Source of the DNA: Helianthus annuus
Lineage: Eukaryota; Streptophyta; Magnoliopsida; Asterales; Asteraceae
Direction of reading: 5' to 3'
Assembly (NCBI RefSeq): GCF_002127325.2
Contig: NC_035440.2
Coordinates: forward strand, 79,523,847 to 79,587,846
Length of the DNA stretch: 64,000 nucleotides
The notes beneath the pieces were generated by a model that was not told the DNA's origin, ran no database searches, and worked only from the letters and a program-made list of their open reading frames with translations. This document shows positions 1-12,197 of this stretch, in pieces. Each line of letters begins with the position of its first letter. Within the stretch, counting starts at the first letter, position 1. Position numbers and translations under genes: made by a program.

Positions 1-728
1 TGTTAAAGGTTACCTCTTTGACAAATTAAACCATCTCATACCATATGATTGGACCGATCCTGCCATTGCCATCTTACTTTAATTATGAATCACACATACA
101 ATACATACTACCATATATCAACCTCATCATATATGTATACAAGGAATTTCGAGCCAAGTAGAGATAATAACACACTAACCGTGATCTTGATTGGATTAAA
201 ATGTGGTCCTATTAGGGGGTTGCATCGATGAGAGGGGGTTATCCAATATCCACTGCCGTCGAGATATCTTGGTGGGGGCGGGGTGATGTTTGTTTAGGGT
301 TTTCTTATGTGAGAGTTGAATGATTACATTATGACCATGCACCCCCTTTAAACGAAAATATACAAACCCCTCATCTAACCGGGCCTAACCTTGGGTTATT
401 TACAAGAGAAGCTGGGCCAGATCTTGGGCCATAAGAGAATGCACATGCGGGTTAGGTGTGTGTGGGGGTGGGGGGTTTCTGGCCCAGTTACGAAACCCAC
501 TTGAGTTATCTACTACATACGTACAAATACACGACATAGATAGTCAAGCACATAAACCACATTTGACAGTTTCGCGCATAGATAACCTACACACATAATA
601 TTTTAGCGAAACACGAGTATAACCTACCAAGTCTTGTATGATCGTGACATAAAAACAATTAAATGTAAGGACACCCGCCAATTGTTGTGGAGTTTGAGTA
701 ATGCGAACCTTGAATATTTGGGTTGTCA
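1..728 (-). repeat. Element A 3' LTR (partial, cut by window edge)
   Basis: Matches 6451-7178 base for base at a constant offset of 6450. I saw only two differences, near 682 and 704, and no indels. It ends in TTGTCA on the plus strand, which is the TGACAA start of the LTR on the minus strand, next to the polypurine tract. Confidence 0.93.
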
Positions 729-768
729 CATCATCCCCAACTTGAAAGAAATTTCGTCCCGAAATTTG
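729..768 (-). other. Element A polypurine tract and end of gag-pol region
   Basis: On the minus strand this reads a GGGACGAAATTTC-type segment followed by AAGTTGGGGATGATG and then the LTR start. The same GGGACGAAATTC word sits at the 3' end of element K (around 55470). It is the usual position for plus-strand priming in Ty3-type elements. Confidence 0.75.
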
Positions 769-934
769 ACAAGTAATCAAAAGGGAGTAAAGTGATAGAA
801 ACTCAATTTAAACTATATGCACCACTACACACATAATAATCAAGCATTACACACAATCACTAATCATCCAGATAACTATGCAGACACAACGTAAACCAAA
901 TTGTAGGAACAGGATCGCGAAGTCAGTCGGGTGC

Positions 935-977
935 CACATCATCCCCAACTTGAAAGGGAATTTCGTCCCGAAATTCT
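935..977 (-). repeat. Second copy of the element A polypurine/3'-end segment
   Basis: About 40 bp nearly identical to 727-768 lie 208 bp further inside the element. On the minus strand this copy is followed by TGTGGCACCC, which looks like a degraded LTR start. It therefore looks like a relic tail of a related element, or a template-switch product, retained inside A. Confidence 0.65.
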
Positions 978-1159
978 CCAATGATGTCAGAAGTTGATTC
1001 CACCGTTTAAATAAGTTGAGGACACCAAAGCTTCCTCTGATCATTGCGTTTAAATAACAAAGAAATCACAAACGTTTTATCGGACGGACACTGCCTTAAA
1101 TTTGAGACTTAAATGGCATTTTGCACGTTACCTAATTCGGTGGTTATCCCGAGTTTGTA

Positions 1160-4002
1160 AGTCATGTTATCTATTCTTCCCAGAGTGTTTTATGGCTCAA
1201 AGTGATGTAGGTTAAGCTCGCAACGCTTCCTAAGCGTACCACACCCTCCCAGGGTGAGACTTTCAACATGATATGATGGCGTACAGCGATCTTCCTATGT
1301 TTCCCCAGCCTATCAGCTTTCCTAGCTTTCCTGACGGTCGCTCATTGCCGCCAGACGATTTCCGATCCAAGCAATCTTCCCAAGAGTTTCAAGTACAAAT
1401 CGTGTACTTGCGATTGCATTGTCAACCACCTTAATCCAATGAAGAGGTTGGTGACACTGTCCATGCAATATCTCAACAGAGCTGTCTGAATACTAGAATG
1501 GTAACTGCCGCTGTAGAACTCAGCCAAAGGTGTGCGTCCCTCAAATGTTACCAAGTCAATCCCACACATACTCGCGGCATGTCTTTGAGTGTCAGGGGGT
1601 TTCGTTTACTCCGACCATTTGCCCTATGGTGATAAGTAATACTCATGTCCACACGGGAACTAAGAGTGTTGTGTAATGTCTAACGTAAACAGGTATAGAT
1701 CACAATCAGAGGTAACGGAAGTTGGCACCTCGTGCCTAAAACCGCCCTTCGCAATTAGTTTTTAGAGGATGCGAAGACTTGACAGTCTTCCTTGTTTGCG
1801 AGAAAGTGTACCGATTACAAGTAACAATCAACGAGCACCTAAGGATGTTATTTCGTTCTGAGTTCCAGGTAGTCCAGTGACAAAATTCCGTGGTAGTCTG
1901 TTCCCAAAACGTTGCTGATACTCACCTTGACTCTCCCACAAGTCAGACATTAGTCACAAACCTTGCCAGGTGGGCCTTCATGCCCGATCAATGGGGCAAG
2001 CTTTATAGATCCCAATATCTCTCATCGAAACCCAGACGGTTAGAATATCGAAGCCGGTATGCTTGCTCAACACAAGTTCCCAAAAGTTGCCGCATAATTA
2101 GATCCCCATTCGCTCCTTGAGGTGGCGAATATCGTCCGATCTGTCGATGGTTGTTCCTCCATGCCTCGCGCGGATTCAATTTGAAAATCTTCTTCCTTCA
2201 GTTCTCCAGTTTGAATAGAGCGAGTCTGATCAGGCAGGTTAGGGTCGATAGTGAACTGCAAAACTCGTGCTCATTCAAGTTTCATAGTCGGAATCATCCA
2301 AAAGTTCCATCCAGCGATGCCATTAACAGATTTAGCTCTTCCGAAACCCAGGCATACGGGAGGCCCTTGTGATCGGTCTAAGTAGTGCATTCGGTACCGT
2401 CCAAGTAATGCCTCCATCTCAAGTCCAAAGACCACGGTTTCCACCGCAGATTGTGTCGTGCAGTTCCTCCTCGTAACTCCATCATGTAAGTCATCACCCT
2501 CTCGTGTTGCAATCGGTGTGTAACTGGGACTCTGATTCGGATAGAAGCGATGCTCCGTGCACTGCAGGGTTGGAATTCGGAAACTAAAAAGACGCCCTCC
2601 TGTTCTGTCTCCCACGAGCACAGCGCCCTGCTGTGCAAAAGAGATTTAAGATGCACGATCTTCGAAGATCCTGTGATGAATCTGTGATAATGTCTAGTGA
2701 GACCAATAAATTGTTGTATCCTCGAAGGGATCTTTGGTGTTAATCAATTTCTAACAAAATGGATCCTATCAAGATCCAGGTGTATTCCCACTTCGTTGTT
2801 CATATTACCAAAATGTATCTCTCGAATCGAGCAGTTACCTCTAACAAAACTTCGCGCGTAGTGGCTCCTCCCTCAAGAGCTCTAAAATAAGACACAATTG
2901 CCACCCATTATGTTCCCTTTTCCTAGGAATGTTGTAAAGGGGTCGTCAAATAACACGGTCGGTTCATGTGATCCATAAAGCTGCTGGTGTGTTGATTAAC
3001 CCAAAGGTCTTGGAATACAAGATCGCAATGGCCACCTTGCGTTTGTTATGCCACCTTAGGGGCATTATCCCCTCGGACTTCCATCTAACGATAGCTCGTT
3101 CACTAGCTAATCCTCGAATGAATCTTGTCCCTCGCACTAGTCGATGGGTTGACAATACATGGCCGAGGCAAACGGTTCTTAACTGTTACCTTGTTAAGTT
3201 CTCGATAATACATATGAAAAGGCTTATCTTCATGGATATAACTGGGGCTTCCCAAAGCGAAAACTAAGCTTGACAAAACTCCTGTCCAACAGTTCTCGTA
3301 GCTTGTACAGTTCTTGTAACCCTCCTGTGCAAAATGGTACGATGTATGAGTATTCAGAGTTGCCTCTGCCGTGAGATCAACTGAGATTCTGACTAACAGT
3401 TGTGCAAGTAAGCCTGAAGGTTCCTAGAGTAGCACACCGAGAGGAGTCAAGAACAATTGGTGGATCCTCGATAGCCTGACAATCAGAAACGGTTACTAAC
3501 ATAGCGAGGTAATCCCCCCGTAGACACTTCTGGGTTTTCATTGCAGAATTGACTCTAACCTCTACACAACTCTGGTACTTTGGAACAAATGACGATTCTC
3601 CACTAGGGAGAGGGGTACGCAAAGCTTTCTTATCGTAGGGTATATCTGCGCGATGTATGGATAACCAATCCATATTAACTACTGCATCAAATTATCGAGG
3701 ATGACAGAAGGAAGGTTGACGTCGAACACTTGTCCCACAAGGTCGAGTTTACATCCCAACGAACATATGAAGTTCTATTTGACTTGCCATCAGTTGCTGC
3801 CACCACAGGTTCGGTTTCAAGAAGCATCAGGGTTGACTAAAACAGGGCTACTTATACAAGTTACCATGCTGCTATTATGCCTGGCGTCACCTTCGCCAAT
3901 CCTAAATACCCTTCCGTACGCATCATTTCCAGTGTTGTTTTCGTTGCGAGAATTCCTAGTACCGTCTTTATTCCCTTGGATGATGAGACTTTGACTTAAC
4001 AC
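1160..4002 (-). pseudogene. Decayed Ty3/Gypsy gag-pol remnants of element A
   Basis: No long frame survives, but short minus-strand stretches match Tekay-type polyproteins in the right order. A stretch near 3880-3960 resembles the sequence just before the protease active site. The ORF at 3377-3673 starts MDWLS, the conserved motif after the protease, and goes on to KCLRG. Around 2378-2460 WRHYL marks RNase H, and the overlapping frame at 2271-2330 continues it. 1480-1560 carries LAEF and SYHSSIQ, the end of the integrase core. 1190-1260 resembles the VSPW segment after integrase. Frameshifts and stops separate all of these, so no product is possible. The order, not any single match, is the evidence. 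Confidence 0.7.
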
Positions 4003-5129
4003 AGTCGGTCCTTGTCGTGGTCTACTTCGTTTCCATACTGTAAGCTATGATTACGAGTTCCTTGATGTTGTCGTGACCATTGCCTCTGCTGTCGTTGCTT
4101 AAAACGGGGCCCTACGATCTTTCAACAACAGGGTCCCTCTTGTCCCATTCCGTGTCGCGTCCTAAGGCACTACTCACTACGTGGGAAGTTACACATTCCA
4201 TGTCCCGATTGATTCGTAAGAGTCGACTCCCATAAGTCATTTACTAGGGTTAAGGATTCGGTTGAGGTCAATCTGCGAGAGTTCGCTGCTGGTAATCAGG
4301 GTCGTTCTAATGCTGGGGTTGGTAAGGCACTACGCTCATCCTCTTGTCCATCGCTCTTGCAAATTGACTGAGTAATATACGTATGTTTCTAGAGTGTTGC
4401 AGATGTGGTCGCACTCCGGGGTCTAAGACGTCGGTACATTGAGTTCCAACCGATGAAAAGGAGTGAAAAGGTGTCGTCCCATCATTCGACGCTGCAGCAT
4501 CCAACTCAGGGATGTTCGTACAAGCACCTAACGTTCTACACAGTTCGCTAGGCGTTCAGACGGGTGTTCAGGTAATACTCGATAGCATCGAGATTCGTAA
4601 GGGTATAGAAAGGAGTGAAAAGATCATGTTCGAGTAGGAGACAATCAATGCTATGACTCCTATAGACTGTTGTGTTTCACATCGGTCAAATAACGGAACG
4701 GAACCCCTTTTTCACTTGTTAAGCCTCACTGGGACTCGCATGCACCCCACATTATTATTATGTGTGCACCCACAATAATATTGTGATTTGCATGCTCATC
4801 TCAGCTCCTCCTAACTCATGTCAAATGGTTCCTCAAAACTCAAGTAACAAACCAAGAGCATCACGAAACGTGAGTAACGAATGTTTAGGGAAATACCACC
4901 TTATCAGTCATATAAAACATGCACGTAATACAGGAATTCATACTGTTGTGCCAACGTGCAATCATAGGCAATATCATAAGTGTTCACTAGTTATGCTATG
5001 TGATGAATAAACGAAAGACGAACCTTGCTATCTGGAGCTGAGTGTCATTGTCGTATTCTTGTTTTCAGAACTGTTCGGTTATAGTCTGGTTTTTCTAAAA
5101 CGTTATAAAACCAAGTTCGCTATAACCAG

Positions 5130-5143
5130 TGGCTCTGATACCA
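5130..5143 (-). other. Element A primer binding site (initiator tRNA-Met)
   Basis: The minus strand reads TGGTATCAGAGCCA three bases inside the 5' LTR. This is the standard plant primer site complementary to the 3' end of initiator tRNA-Met, and it fixes the element's orientation. Confidence 0.92.
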
Positions 5144-5146
5144 AAC

Positions 5147-7178
5147 TGTCACACCCCCAAAATACCACCTAGGGAGTGTCCCTGTTAGGCGTGTGACGTA
5201 CCAGCACTGAGCCACTAACCACATTGAACCCATACAAGTTTCTAAATAAAGTTCTCAATTATTATTAAAATACCATTAATAGGTTTAAATGAAAACCAAT
5301 ATGTTCAGCGGAAGCAAATAAAAGAAAACATAGTTAACTGTTTCAAATTAAATGTATGAAATCAATAAACCCATCATTCGTATCCAACCAGCACGACCCA
5401 TGACCACTCCAGCTACTTCAGACAGCAAGTTTCCAAATCCATACAATCTAACGACCTGCGAGCATGCAACAAGTGTATCAGACAACGCTGGTGAGTTCAT
5501 AGTTTTACGAAACGTTGATTACCAAGTGTTAGTTAATCCATTGAATTTAATTCCGAAAGTAATGTTGAAAACAATGTTGATAATACCCCAATACAAGACG
5601 GCTTCTGATTATTTTGCCCTTTCTCCAATGCTCCTATCAAAGCATTGGTCATGACTAGGCCATTAGTTCAACACCCGTCCTCCCAGGAACGGGGTGAGGT
5701 TGCCAAACCTAAGTAGCGCTACTAACTAATACCATGTTACCTTCCTGGTAACCAAACAACACGGAGGGACTTTAAAGGTGATAGGAAGAGTATATTATCC
5801 AACATTCCCGTTTTTACCCAAAAGACTTATCCCTTCCCAGGATACCCACTGACTGTCCCAACCACCGGGACGCATGCTCAAGAAAGATGAACTCACCTTA
5901 GATTTGCTCGGTAAGATTAATTACGTGTTCAAGTTGCTCAAACCCAAATCCTAACATAGTTACTATCGTCAGTCAGTTTTCTCAAACACTTAACGTAGGT
6001 CTTAACACATATCACACAAGTAACATTCACAAGTTCGTATTCATATAATAATAATTCATCATACAATCTGACAATATTATTCCTCATAACATTACATGTT
6101 AATCACTCCCATTAATCGACCCAACTTAGATTACATAATCTATTATCGGCCCAAACCCCATAACTATCACAATATTATTCCTCATAGTTTTATAACATCC
6201 CACTCAATTTTGCACATATATTATCGGCCCACCAAGGCTCCTATTTCATTAACACCATTTACCATAATTAATACATTGATAACATTAGCATTAGCATCAC
6301 ATCAAATTAATTACATTGATACATAATTAATACATCACTACTCAACCACCGAATTCATATTACAAATCATTGGCATCACATCAAATTAATTCTCATAGCA
6401 TTGATAACATAGACTAATCTGACACACACATGTGAGCCGCCCTTTTTGCTTGTTAAAGGTTACCTCTTTGACAAATTAAACCATCTCATACCATATGATT
6501 GGACCGATCCTGCCATTGCCATCTTACTTTAATTATGAATCACACATACAATACATACTACCATATATCAACCTCATCATATATGTATACAAGGAATTTC
6601 GAGCCAAGTAGAGATAATAACACACTAACCGTGATCTTGATTGGATTAAAATGTGGTCCTATTAGGGGGTTGCATCGATGAGAGGGGGTTATCCAATATC
6701 CACTGCCGTCGAGATATCTTGGTGGGGGCGGGGTGATGTTTGTTTAGGGTTTTCTTATGTGAGAGTTGAATGATTACATTATGACCATGCACCCCCTTTA
6801 AACGAAAATATACAAACCCCTCATCTAACCGGGCCTAACCTTGGGTTATTTACAAGAGAAGCTGGGCCAGATCTTGGGCCATAAGAGAATGCACATGCGG
6901 GTTAGGTGTGTGTGGGGGTGGGGGGTTTCTGGCCCAGTTACGAAACCCACTTGAGTTATCTACTACATACGTACAAATACACGACATAGATAGTCAAGCA
7001 CATAAACCACATTTGACAGTTTCGCGCATAGATAACCTACACACATAATATTTTAGCGAAACACGAGTATAACCTACCAAGTCTTGTATGATCGTGACAT
7101 AAAAACAATTAAATGTAAGGACACCCGCCAACTGTTGTGGAGTTTGAGTAATGCAAACCTTGAATATTTGGGTTGTCA
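5147..7178 (-). repeat. Element A 5' LTR (complete, 2032 bp)
   Basis: Bounded by TGTCACACCCC at the left and GGGTTGTCA at the right, giving TG...CA ends on either strand. It directly adjoins the primer site. It contains a purine-rich GGGGGCGGGG tract near 6725 and no long ORF. Confidence 0.9.
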
Positions 7179-7192
7179 AAATATTACCCTAG

Positions 7193-8841
7193 GCTATTAG
7201 GTGTGAATTTCCTGCTACTAATAGTGAGGCAAAATATGAAGCTTTGATTGCAGGATTAGAGTTGGCTAAAAGTATGAGTATCAAGAATTTGCAAGTATAT
7301 GTTGACTCTTTGTTAATCACTAATCATTTTAATGGAACCTATGCAGTTAAAGGAGAGAAGTTAATCAAGTATCTCGAGATTCTCAAAAAATTAGCAGGAT
7401 ATTTCGATATTTTTACACTTGAACAGGTACCAAGAGAGGATAATGCTGAAGCTGATGCCTTGGCAAATCTGGGATCATCGGTCAGGATACCAAAAGGAAC
7501 CCGAATACCAATATTACATATCCTGTATCCTCCGACGAATCCTCAGGATAAGGAAGTAATAAGTATTCAGGATCCTGGGGATAAGTATCCCGACAAGGAT
7601 CCTAAGTCCTGGATGGCTCCAATCACAAGATATCTCAAGGATGGACATATCCCTAAAGATGAGAATCATAAGGCCTTTAGGATGAAGGTTTCACGATTTA
7701 CTATTATAAATAACGTTTTGTACAAGAAATCTCTTGCAGGTCCGTATCTGAGGTGCCTGGAGGATCCCGAGACCAAAGAGGTACTCCAGGATATACATGA
7801 AGGGGATTGTGGTAACCATACTGGGGGCAGGTCATTATTTTCGAAAGTATTGAGGACAGGATACTATTGGCCGACAATGAAGAAAGATGCTGCGGAATAT
7901 GCTCGAAGATGTGACGCATGTCAGAGGCATAGCAACATTCTGCACCAACCAGCTGAACATTGTGTCCTATAGTTTCCCCTTGGCCATTCATGAAATGGGG
8001 GATGGACATAGTAGGGAAATTACCAAAAGCTCCAGGACGAAAAGTCTTCATGTTGGCAATGACTGATTATTTCTCTAAGTGGGTGGAAGCTGAAGCATTT
8101 GTTCAAGTCAGAGACCAGGAAGAAGTATCCTTTTTAAAGAGAAATATCCTGACTAGGTTTGGAGTACCAGCTGAAATCATTTGTGATAACGGATCCCAGT
8201 TTATAAGCAAGAGGACTACTGACTTTTGCAAAAGTTGGGGAATCAAAATGATCACATCTACCCCGGTACATCCTCAAGCAAATGGGCAGGCTGAATCCTC
8301 AAATAAGATAATTGTCAACAATTTGAAGAAGAGATTAGGAGCGAAAAAAGGAAGATGGGCAGAAGAGCTACCCTTTGTCTTGTGGGCTGATAGAACAACG
8401 ACGAAAAATGCAACGGGCCAAACCCCATTTTCTTTGGTATTTGGAACAGAGGCAGTGATTCCAACAGAGATGGTGATACCTACGGCAAGATCCAACCTTC
8501 AGGATCCTGAGCAGAATCCTGAAGCTCTGTGCCACGAGTTAGACACTGTGGATGAAACAAGGGATGCAGCAAAGCTAAGGATGGCAGCATATCAACAGAG
8601 GATATCCAGAGCATACAACAAGAATATAAGAACTAGGAGGTTTCAAGTTGGAAATTGGGTGTTGAGAAAAGCTTTTCAGAATACTACCAATCCTGCCGAT
8701 GGAAAATTAGCTCCAAAATGGGAAGGACCCTATGAGATTGAATCAGAGTCGGGGAAAGGAGCATACCGACTTAAGAATATGGAGGGGGATATGCTACCAA
8801 GATCCTGGAATGCTATACATCTCAAAGCCTATTTCAAGTGA
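7193..8841 (+). pseudogene. RNase H plus integrase of element B, broken by a stop and a frameshift
   Basis: Encodes the C-terminal part of a Tat-lineage polyprotein. 7193-7450 is the extra RNase H, with EAKYEALIAGLELA, VYVDS and VPREDNAEADALANLG. 7780-7940 is the integrase zinc-binding region, ending CDAC. 8070-8430 is the catalytic core, with MTDYFSKWVEAEAF, ICDNGSQF and the glutamate in PQANGQAES. A C-terminal part follows to the stop at 8841. Two defects are visible. An in-frame TAG lies at 7190-7192, right after the element A insertion point. A one-base frameshift lies near 7960: the first frame ends at 7972 and the second continues from 7960. With A inserted upstream, the protein cannot be made. 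Confidence 0.85.
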
Positions 8842-10090
8842 GTTTAGAATTTAATTTCTAACTCAAGATGGTATGAATTCTGTCTCTTTTAAATATAATT
8901 TATTTTATTTAAACCCAATACTAACTTAAGCATCGGAGGGGTGTTAGCCAAGCTAACACCCACCTTAGTTTAAGGTTGTTTTGCAGAATATGATTCGGGA
9001 TATAGCACCAGGATACATACTCAGGATACTTCGGAAGATTAGAGGATTGGCTCCCTCTCTCACGTTTAAGGGATACTGATCCCTTCACAGGTTTAAAGGT
9101 ATTCACCTTTCTCACGAATTGGGTTTAAACAGCCTGTCCGCAAGTTATCCAGGGATAGTTCAAGGTGGCGGGACCAGTTCATGTAAAAGTGGCTGACAAT
9201 TTCGTTACTGTTGGCTATACCCTGGATCCTTAAGGTATATGAGGATTGATCACCCTCTCTCGTGAAAGGGTATTTTCATACTCTCTAAGGTTTAAAGGTT
9301 TTCACCTTTCTAAGTCTTGGAGTTTATACACTCCCGCCTGTAGCGCACGAAAGTTTGGGATTTTCCCCAGGATACTAAGGATTTATCCCCAGTATATCTT
9401 TGGGTTTTACCCCTGTAATGCAAGAATTGTCTATACAGTTGGAACTAATGTTCTAAATTTTTCTAAGTGTTTAAAGACTTCATGCACAGGGGACATTCCT
9501 TCTAAAGCAATTATGTGAAGCTCAAAAGATCAAGGTTGGGCTAAGTGTCTCGGACTGGGGACATCTTAGTGGGAAAAGTTGCAAAAGGGGTTGGAGTTTG
9601 ATACTAAGGTTACACTGGTATGATATTTCCTTTGTGAATCTTACGCAACTTGATTGAACTTTTGAAATCATGTTTAAAGTTTAAGTATCTTGATCAGGAT
9701 ATATTCTAGAGATATATTCTCGGGATATGATTCAGGATATTTGGTTGGAACCTTTGGGATGCAATACTTGGCTTTAAAAATCAGAGTTGGATTTGTTTAT
9801 AAATTCTGAGTAAATTATCTTTTGCCTTTGAAAATTTTATTCGAATTAGTTGAGATTTTGAAAAATAAACTATTTTGAGGAACTTGTCCAAATTGTTTGG
9901 ATATTAAGAAGTCCTATTTTATGAAAGTCTGCATAGGATATCACTGAGTATATTGATCAGGATACCTTCACAGAAATAATAACACTAATTTCACAAAGCC
10001 AAAATCTAAACTAAGTAATGCATGGCAAAAATTTAAAAGGCTACAACAGATAAGTCAAAAGAGGGTTATATTATTAGCATTTCAAAAGTT
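8842..10090 (+). other. Non-coding 3' region of element B after integrase
   Basis: No credible gene. The stretch holds a perfect 10 bp hairpin at 8939-8961 and an imperfect direct repeat of about 105 bp (9041-9143 and 9240-9352). Each repeat has a small AAAGGT...ACCTTT hairpin. The word CAGGAT and its complement recur throughout. Such long non-coding 3' regions are typical of Tat-lineage elements. Confidence 0.6.
8939..8961 (+). other. Perfect hairpin about 100 nt after the integrase stop
   Basis: GGGTGTTAGC (8939-8948), loop CAA, then GCTAACACCC (8952-8961). A ten-pair stem with no mismatch and a three-base loop could mark an RNA 3'-end or stability element of B. Function is not shown by sequence alone. 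Confidence 0.6.
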
Positions 10091-10291
10091 GTGCTTTTGG
10101 TTTCACCTTAAACCAAGGCCCATCCACCAAAAGCACGAGGGATTCATAACCATATTTACACAACGATTGAAGGTTTCGTTTCAAACTGAAACCCATCCAC
10201 TTCTAACCGTTGTATTGTCCAAAACAAAATATACTAACTGATAACCAAGGGCTTCATCCTGAAACCCAGGACCCATCCACCTTTGGTTATC
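10091..10291 (+). repeat. Array of three stem-loops with a shared loop and different stems
   Basis: Hairpin 1: 10091-10100 pairs with 10127-10136, ten pairs. Hairpin 2: 10160-10172 pairs with 10200-10213, with one mismatch and one bulge. Hairpin 3: 10240-10250 pairs with 10281-10291, eleven pairs including one G-U. The stems are unrelated in sequence, yet each loop ends in CCCATCCAC just before the 3' arm. The array lies between the pol end and the 3' end of the antisense gene. Confidence 0.7.
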
Positions 10292-10428
10292 AAATTGTTC
10301 TAATGCAGGAAAAGTAAATTGTTCAAAAGACATGGAAAATAAACTGTTCAACAAGTCACGACCATCAAATTTAAAAAAGTGGGCTCCGGCCTCGGCAACA
10401 ATATCCATCATTGCCCACTTCACTGCTT

Positions 10429-12197
10429 TCAAGGAACAGCACCTTCTTCACCAGCAGCATCTCCTCCAGTATCCTCCCCAGCATTCCTCTCAGCATCATC
10501 CTCTCCACCAGCATTCTTTGAAGCACTAGCATCAGGCACCTTAGCAGATTCTTCCACAGCAGATTCGGCCGGAGGCTCTACAGGATTTCCCCCAAGATCT
10601 CTCAGCTTTGTCTCCCAAGCTTTGATGTTCCAAGAAGGGCATTGAAAGCCCAAGACCATTGCCTCATAAGCCATTTTCAGTCTAGCCTGGAGAAGGGAAA
10701 TCACAACAGAATTCTTGAGGCTCTCCCGGTATGAAGCCATGGCTTGTTCATGTTGGACTTGTGTGGCGTCGATCTTGGCTTGAGCTTCGTGGGTGACCTT
10801 TTGGATGGTGGACTGCTGCTCATGAACCATGGCCTTGTATTTGGCCTCGTAATGCTCTGATTTGGCGGTGGCGATCGCTGCCTGGTCTGCAATAGTGGCT
10901 TCGGCCTTTTTTAGTTGACTTTCAAGCATGACGTTCGAACCACATGCGTCCTCGTAAAGAAAAATCAAACGTTCAAGACCCTGCAAAATAAAGAAACAGG
11001 TACTAACTTTAAACTAAGATTAGTAACCAGCATGAGTTGCAGGATAAGGATTAGGATATTTACCTGGTTGAGGAAGCCGGTCATAAATTTGCTAGACTCC
11101 GCAAACCCATGATTTTCAAATGGGAATACATTGGAGGTAGCGAGAGGCTCTGCTTCTTTTCTCTTCCGGGAGCTAGAGGTCCGGGTTCTGGATGCGGGAG
11201 GAGCTTTGGGAGCAGCAATGGTCTTTGAACTGGTAGGCTTCGGTGTGACAGATGATTTCGGGTTGGATTCTTGCTTGACAGGTGCGAGGCTTGAGTAGCT
11301 GTCCAATTCATCAAGTTGGAAGCCTTCAAGGTTGATAACTGGCACTGTATAAGGGAAGAAATGATTGATCTCGTTACACTATTGAAATATAATTAGTTTG
11401 ATAGATAAGTATACTTACCAGACATGCTGGAACTTGATCTTTGACTTGAACTTGTAGATAGCAGGGTGAAGGTCCTCTCACTTTCTGGAAGCTTGTAGAT
11501 CTCCTTTATCCTTTCTACCGACTCAGCACTGGGAGGAGCTAGTTCCTTGAAATTTGCTGCAAAAGATAAATGTATCAGGATATAGTTTCGGGATATGATT
11601 GGGGATTTTCCTAAAGCCCTAAGTCCTACCAGAAGTTAGCCATCTCTTAGGAAGGTCGAAACCCCTATCGATGGAGTCCCTTTTTACGAAGAAGAATTTT
11701 CTTGTCCATTTATCCTCATTCTTAGTAGCTTTAAGAATGAGGGGATTCTTGGAGATAGAGAATAAAAGGAACCAGCTAGATCCATGGGATCTTAAACGAT
11801 AGGCCATCGGAAGATCTTCGATGCACAAGTCTGGCATATGACGAGCCTTAATCTGCTCTAGGGTAGATAAGATGCGCCAAAGCATTGGCATGGTTTGGGC
11901 GAAGCTGACGCCAGTCAACTCGAAAAATCGAAAGATAAAGGGTGAAAACGGACATTAAAGACCGATGGAGAAGGGATAAGCAAAGAAGCACACCCACTCG
12001 TCAGAACAGAAATCCGATCGGACCTCTCGGTCAAATGGACGGAAGACTGTACCAGCGGGGAAGGCACCAGAAGCTCGTAAAGCCGCGATATTAGCATTAT
12101 CGAATGAGCATACTTCTCTTGAAGGTTCCTTGAGCAGGTTTTGTCTATCGAAGAGGGAGATTGAATTTGCCGATTGTGATCTAGTGCGAGTAGCCAT
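10429..12197 (-). pseudogene. Antisense four-exon gene of element B (gypsy-type transposon-associated protein), one internal stop
   Basis: Read on the minus strand, four exons join in frame through three short GT-AG introns. Exons are 12197-11630, 11556-11419, 11344-11064 and 10980-10429; introns are 73, 74 and 83 nt. The start is the ATG at 12197, with a TATA-like box about 100 bp upstream. The frame is 512 codons with one TAA at codon 81 (11957-11955), plausibly a C-to-T change of a glutamine codon. The N-terminal half (EWVCFFAYPF, TGVSFAQTMPMLWR, GSSWFLL) resembles the plant family called putative gypsy-type transposon (Transposase_28-like). A basic serine-rich linker (SSSRKRKEAEP) follows. 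The C-terminal part is helical, with coiled-coil character, and ends in an acidic glycine-rich tail. Biochemical function is unknown. Antisense ORFs before the 3' LTR are known in Tat-lineage elements. Domain name is from memory. Confidence 0.8.

Larger units (their letters stand above)
1..7178 (-). mobile_element. Element A: Tekay-like Ty3/Gypsy retrotransposon, minus strand, decayed interior
   Basis: Two long direct repeats (1-728 and 5147-7178) flank a 4.4 kb interior. The tRNA-Met primer site and the polypurine tract both point to the minus strand, so the 5' LTR is on the right. The left LTR runs off the window edge. Coding order on the minus strand is protease, RNase H, integrase, C-terminal tail, all recognisable only as broken fragments. 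The element sits inside the RNase H region of element B: B's reading frame resumes right after 7178. The five bases after the right LTR are AATAT; the matching left copy lies outside the window. Confidence 0.85.

Noticed and set aside
6096..6326. ORF of 76 codons in the 5' LTR of element A
   Set aside because: Low-complexity AT-rich reading inside an LTR, with no domain and no conservation signal visible.
10091..10291. Hammerhead ribozyme in the B hairpins
   Set aside because: The conserved CTGATGA and GAAA core parts are not present in the expected arrangement.
10332..10645. Two plus-strand ORFs near 10332-10645
   Set aside because: They are shadows of exon 4 of the antisense gene, caused by its glycine/alanine/glutamate-rich codons.
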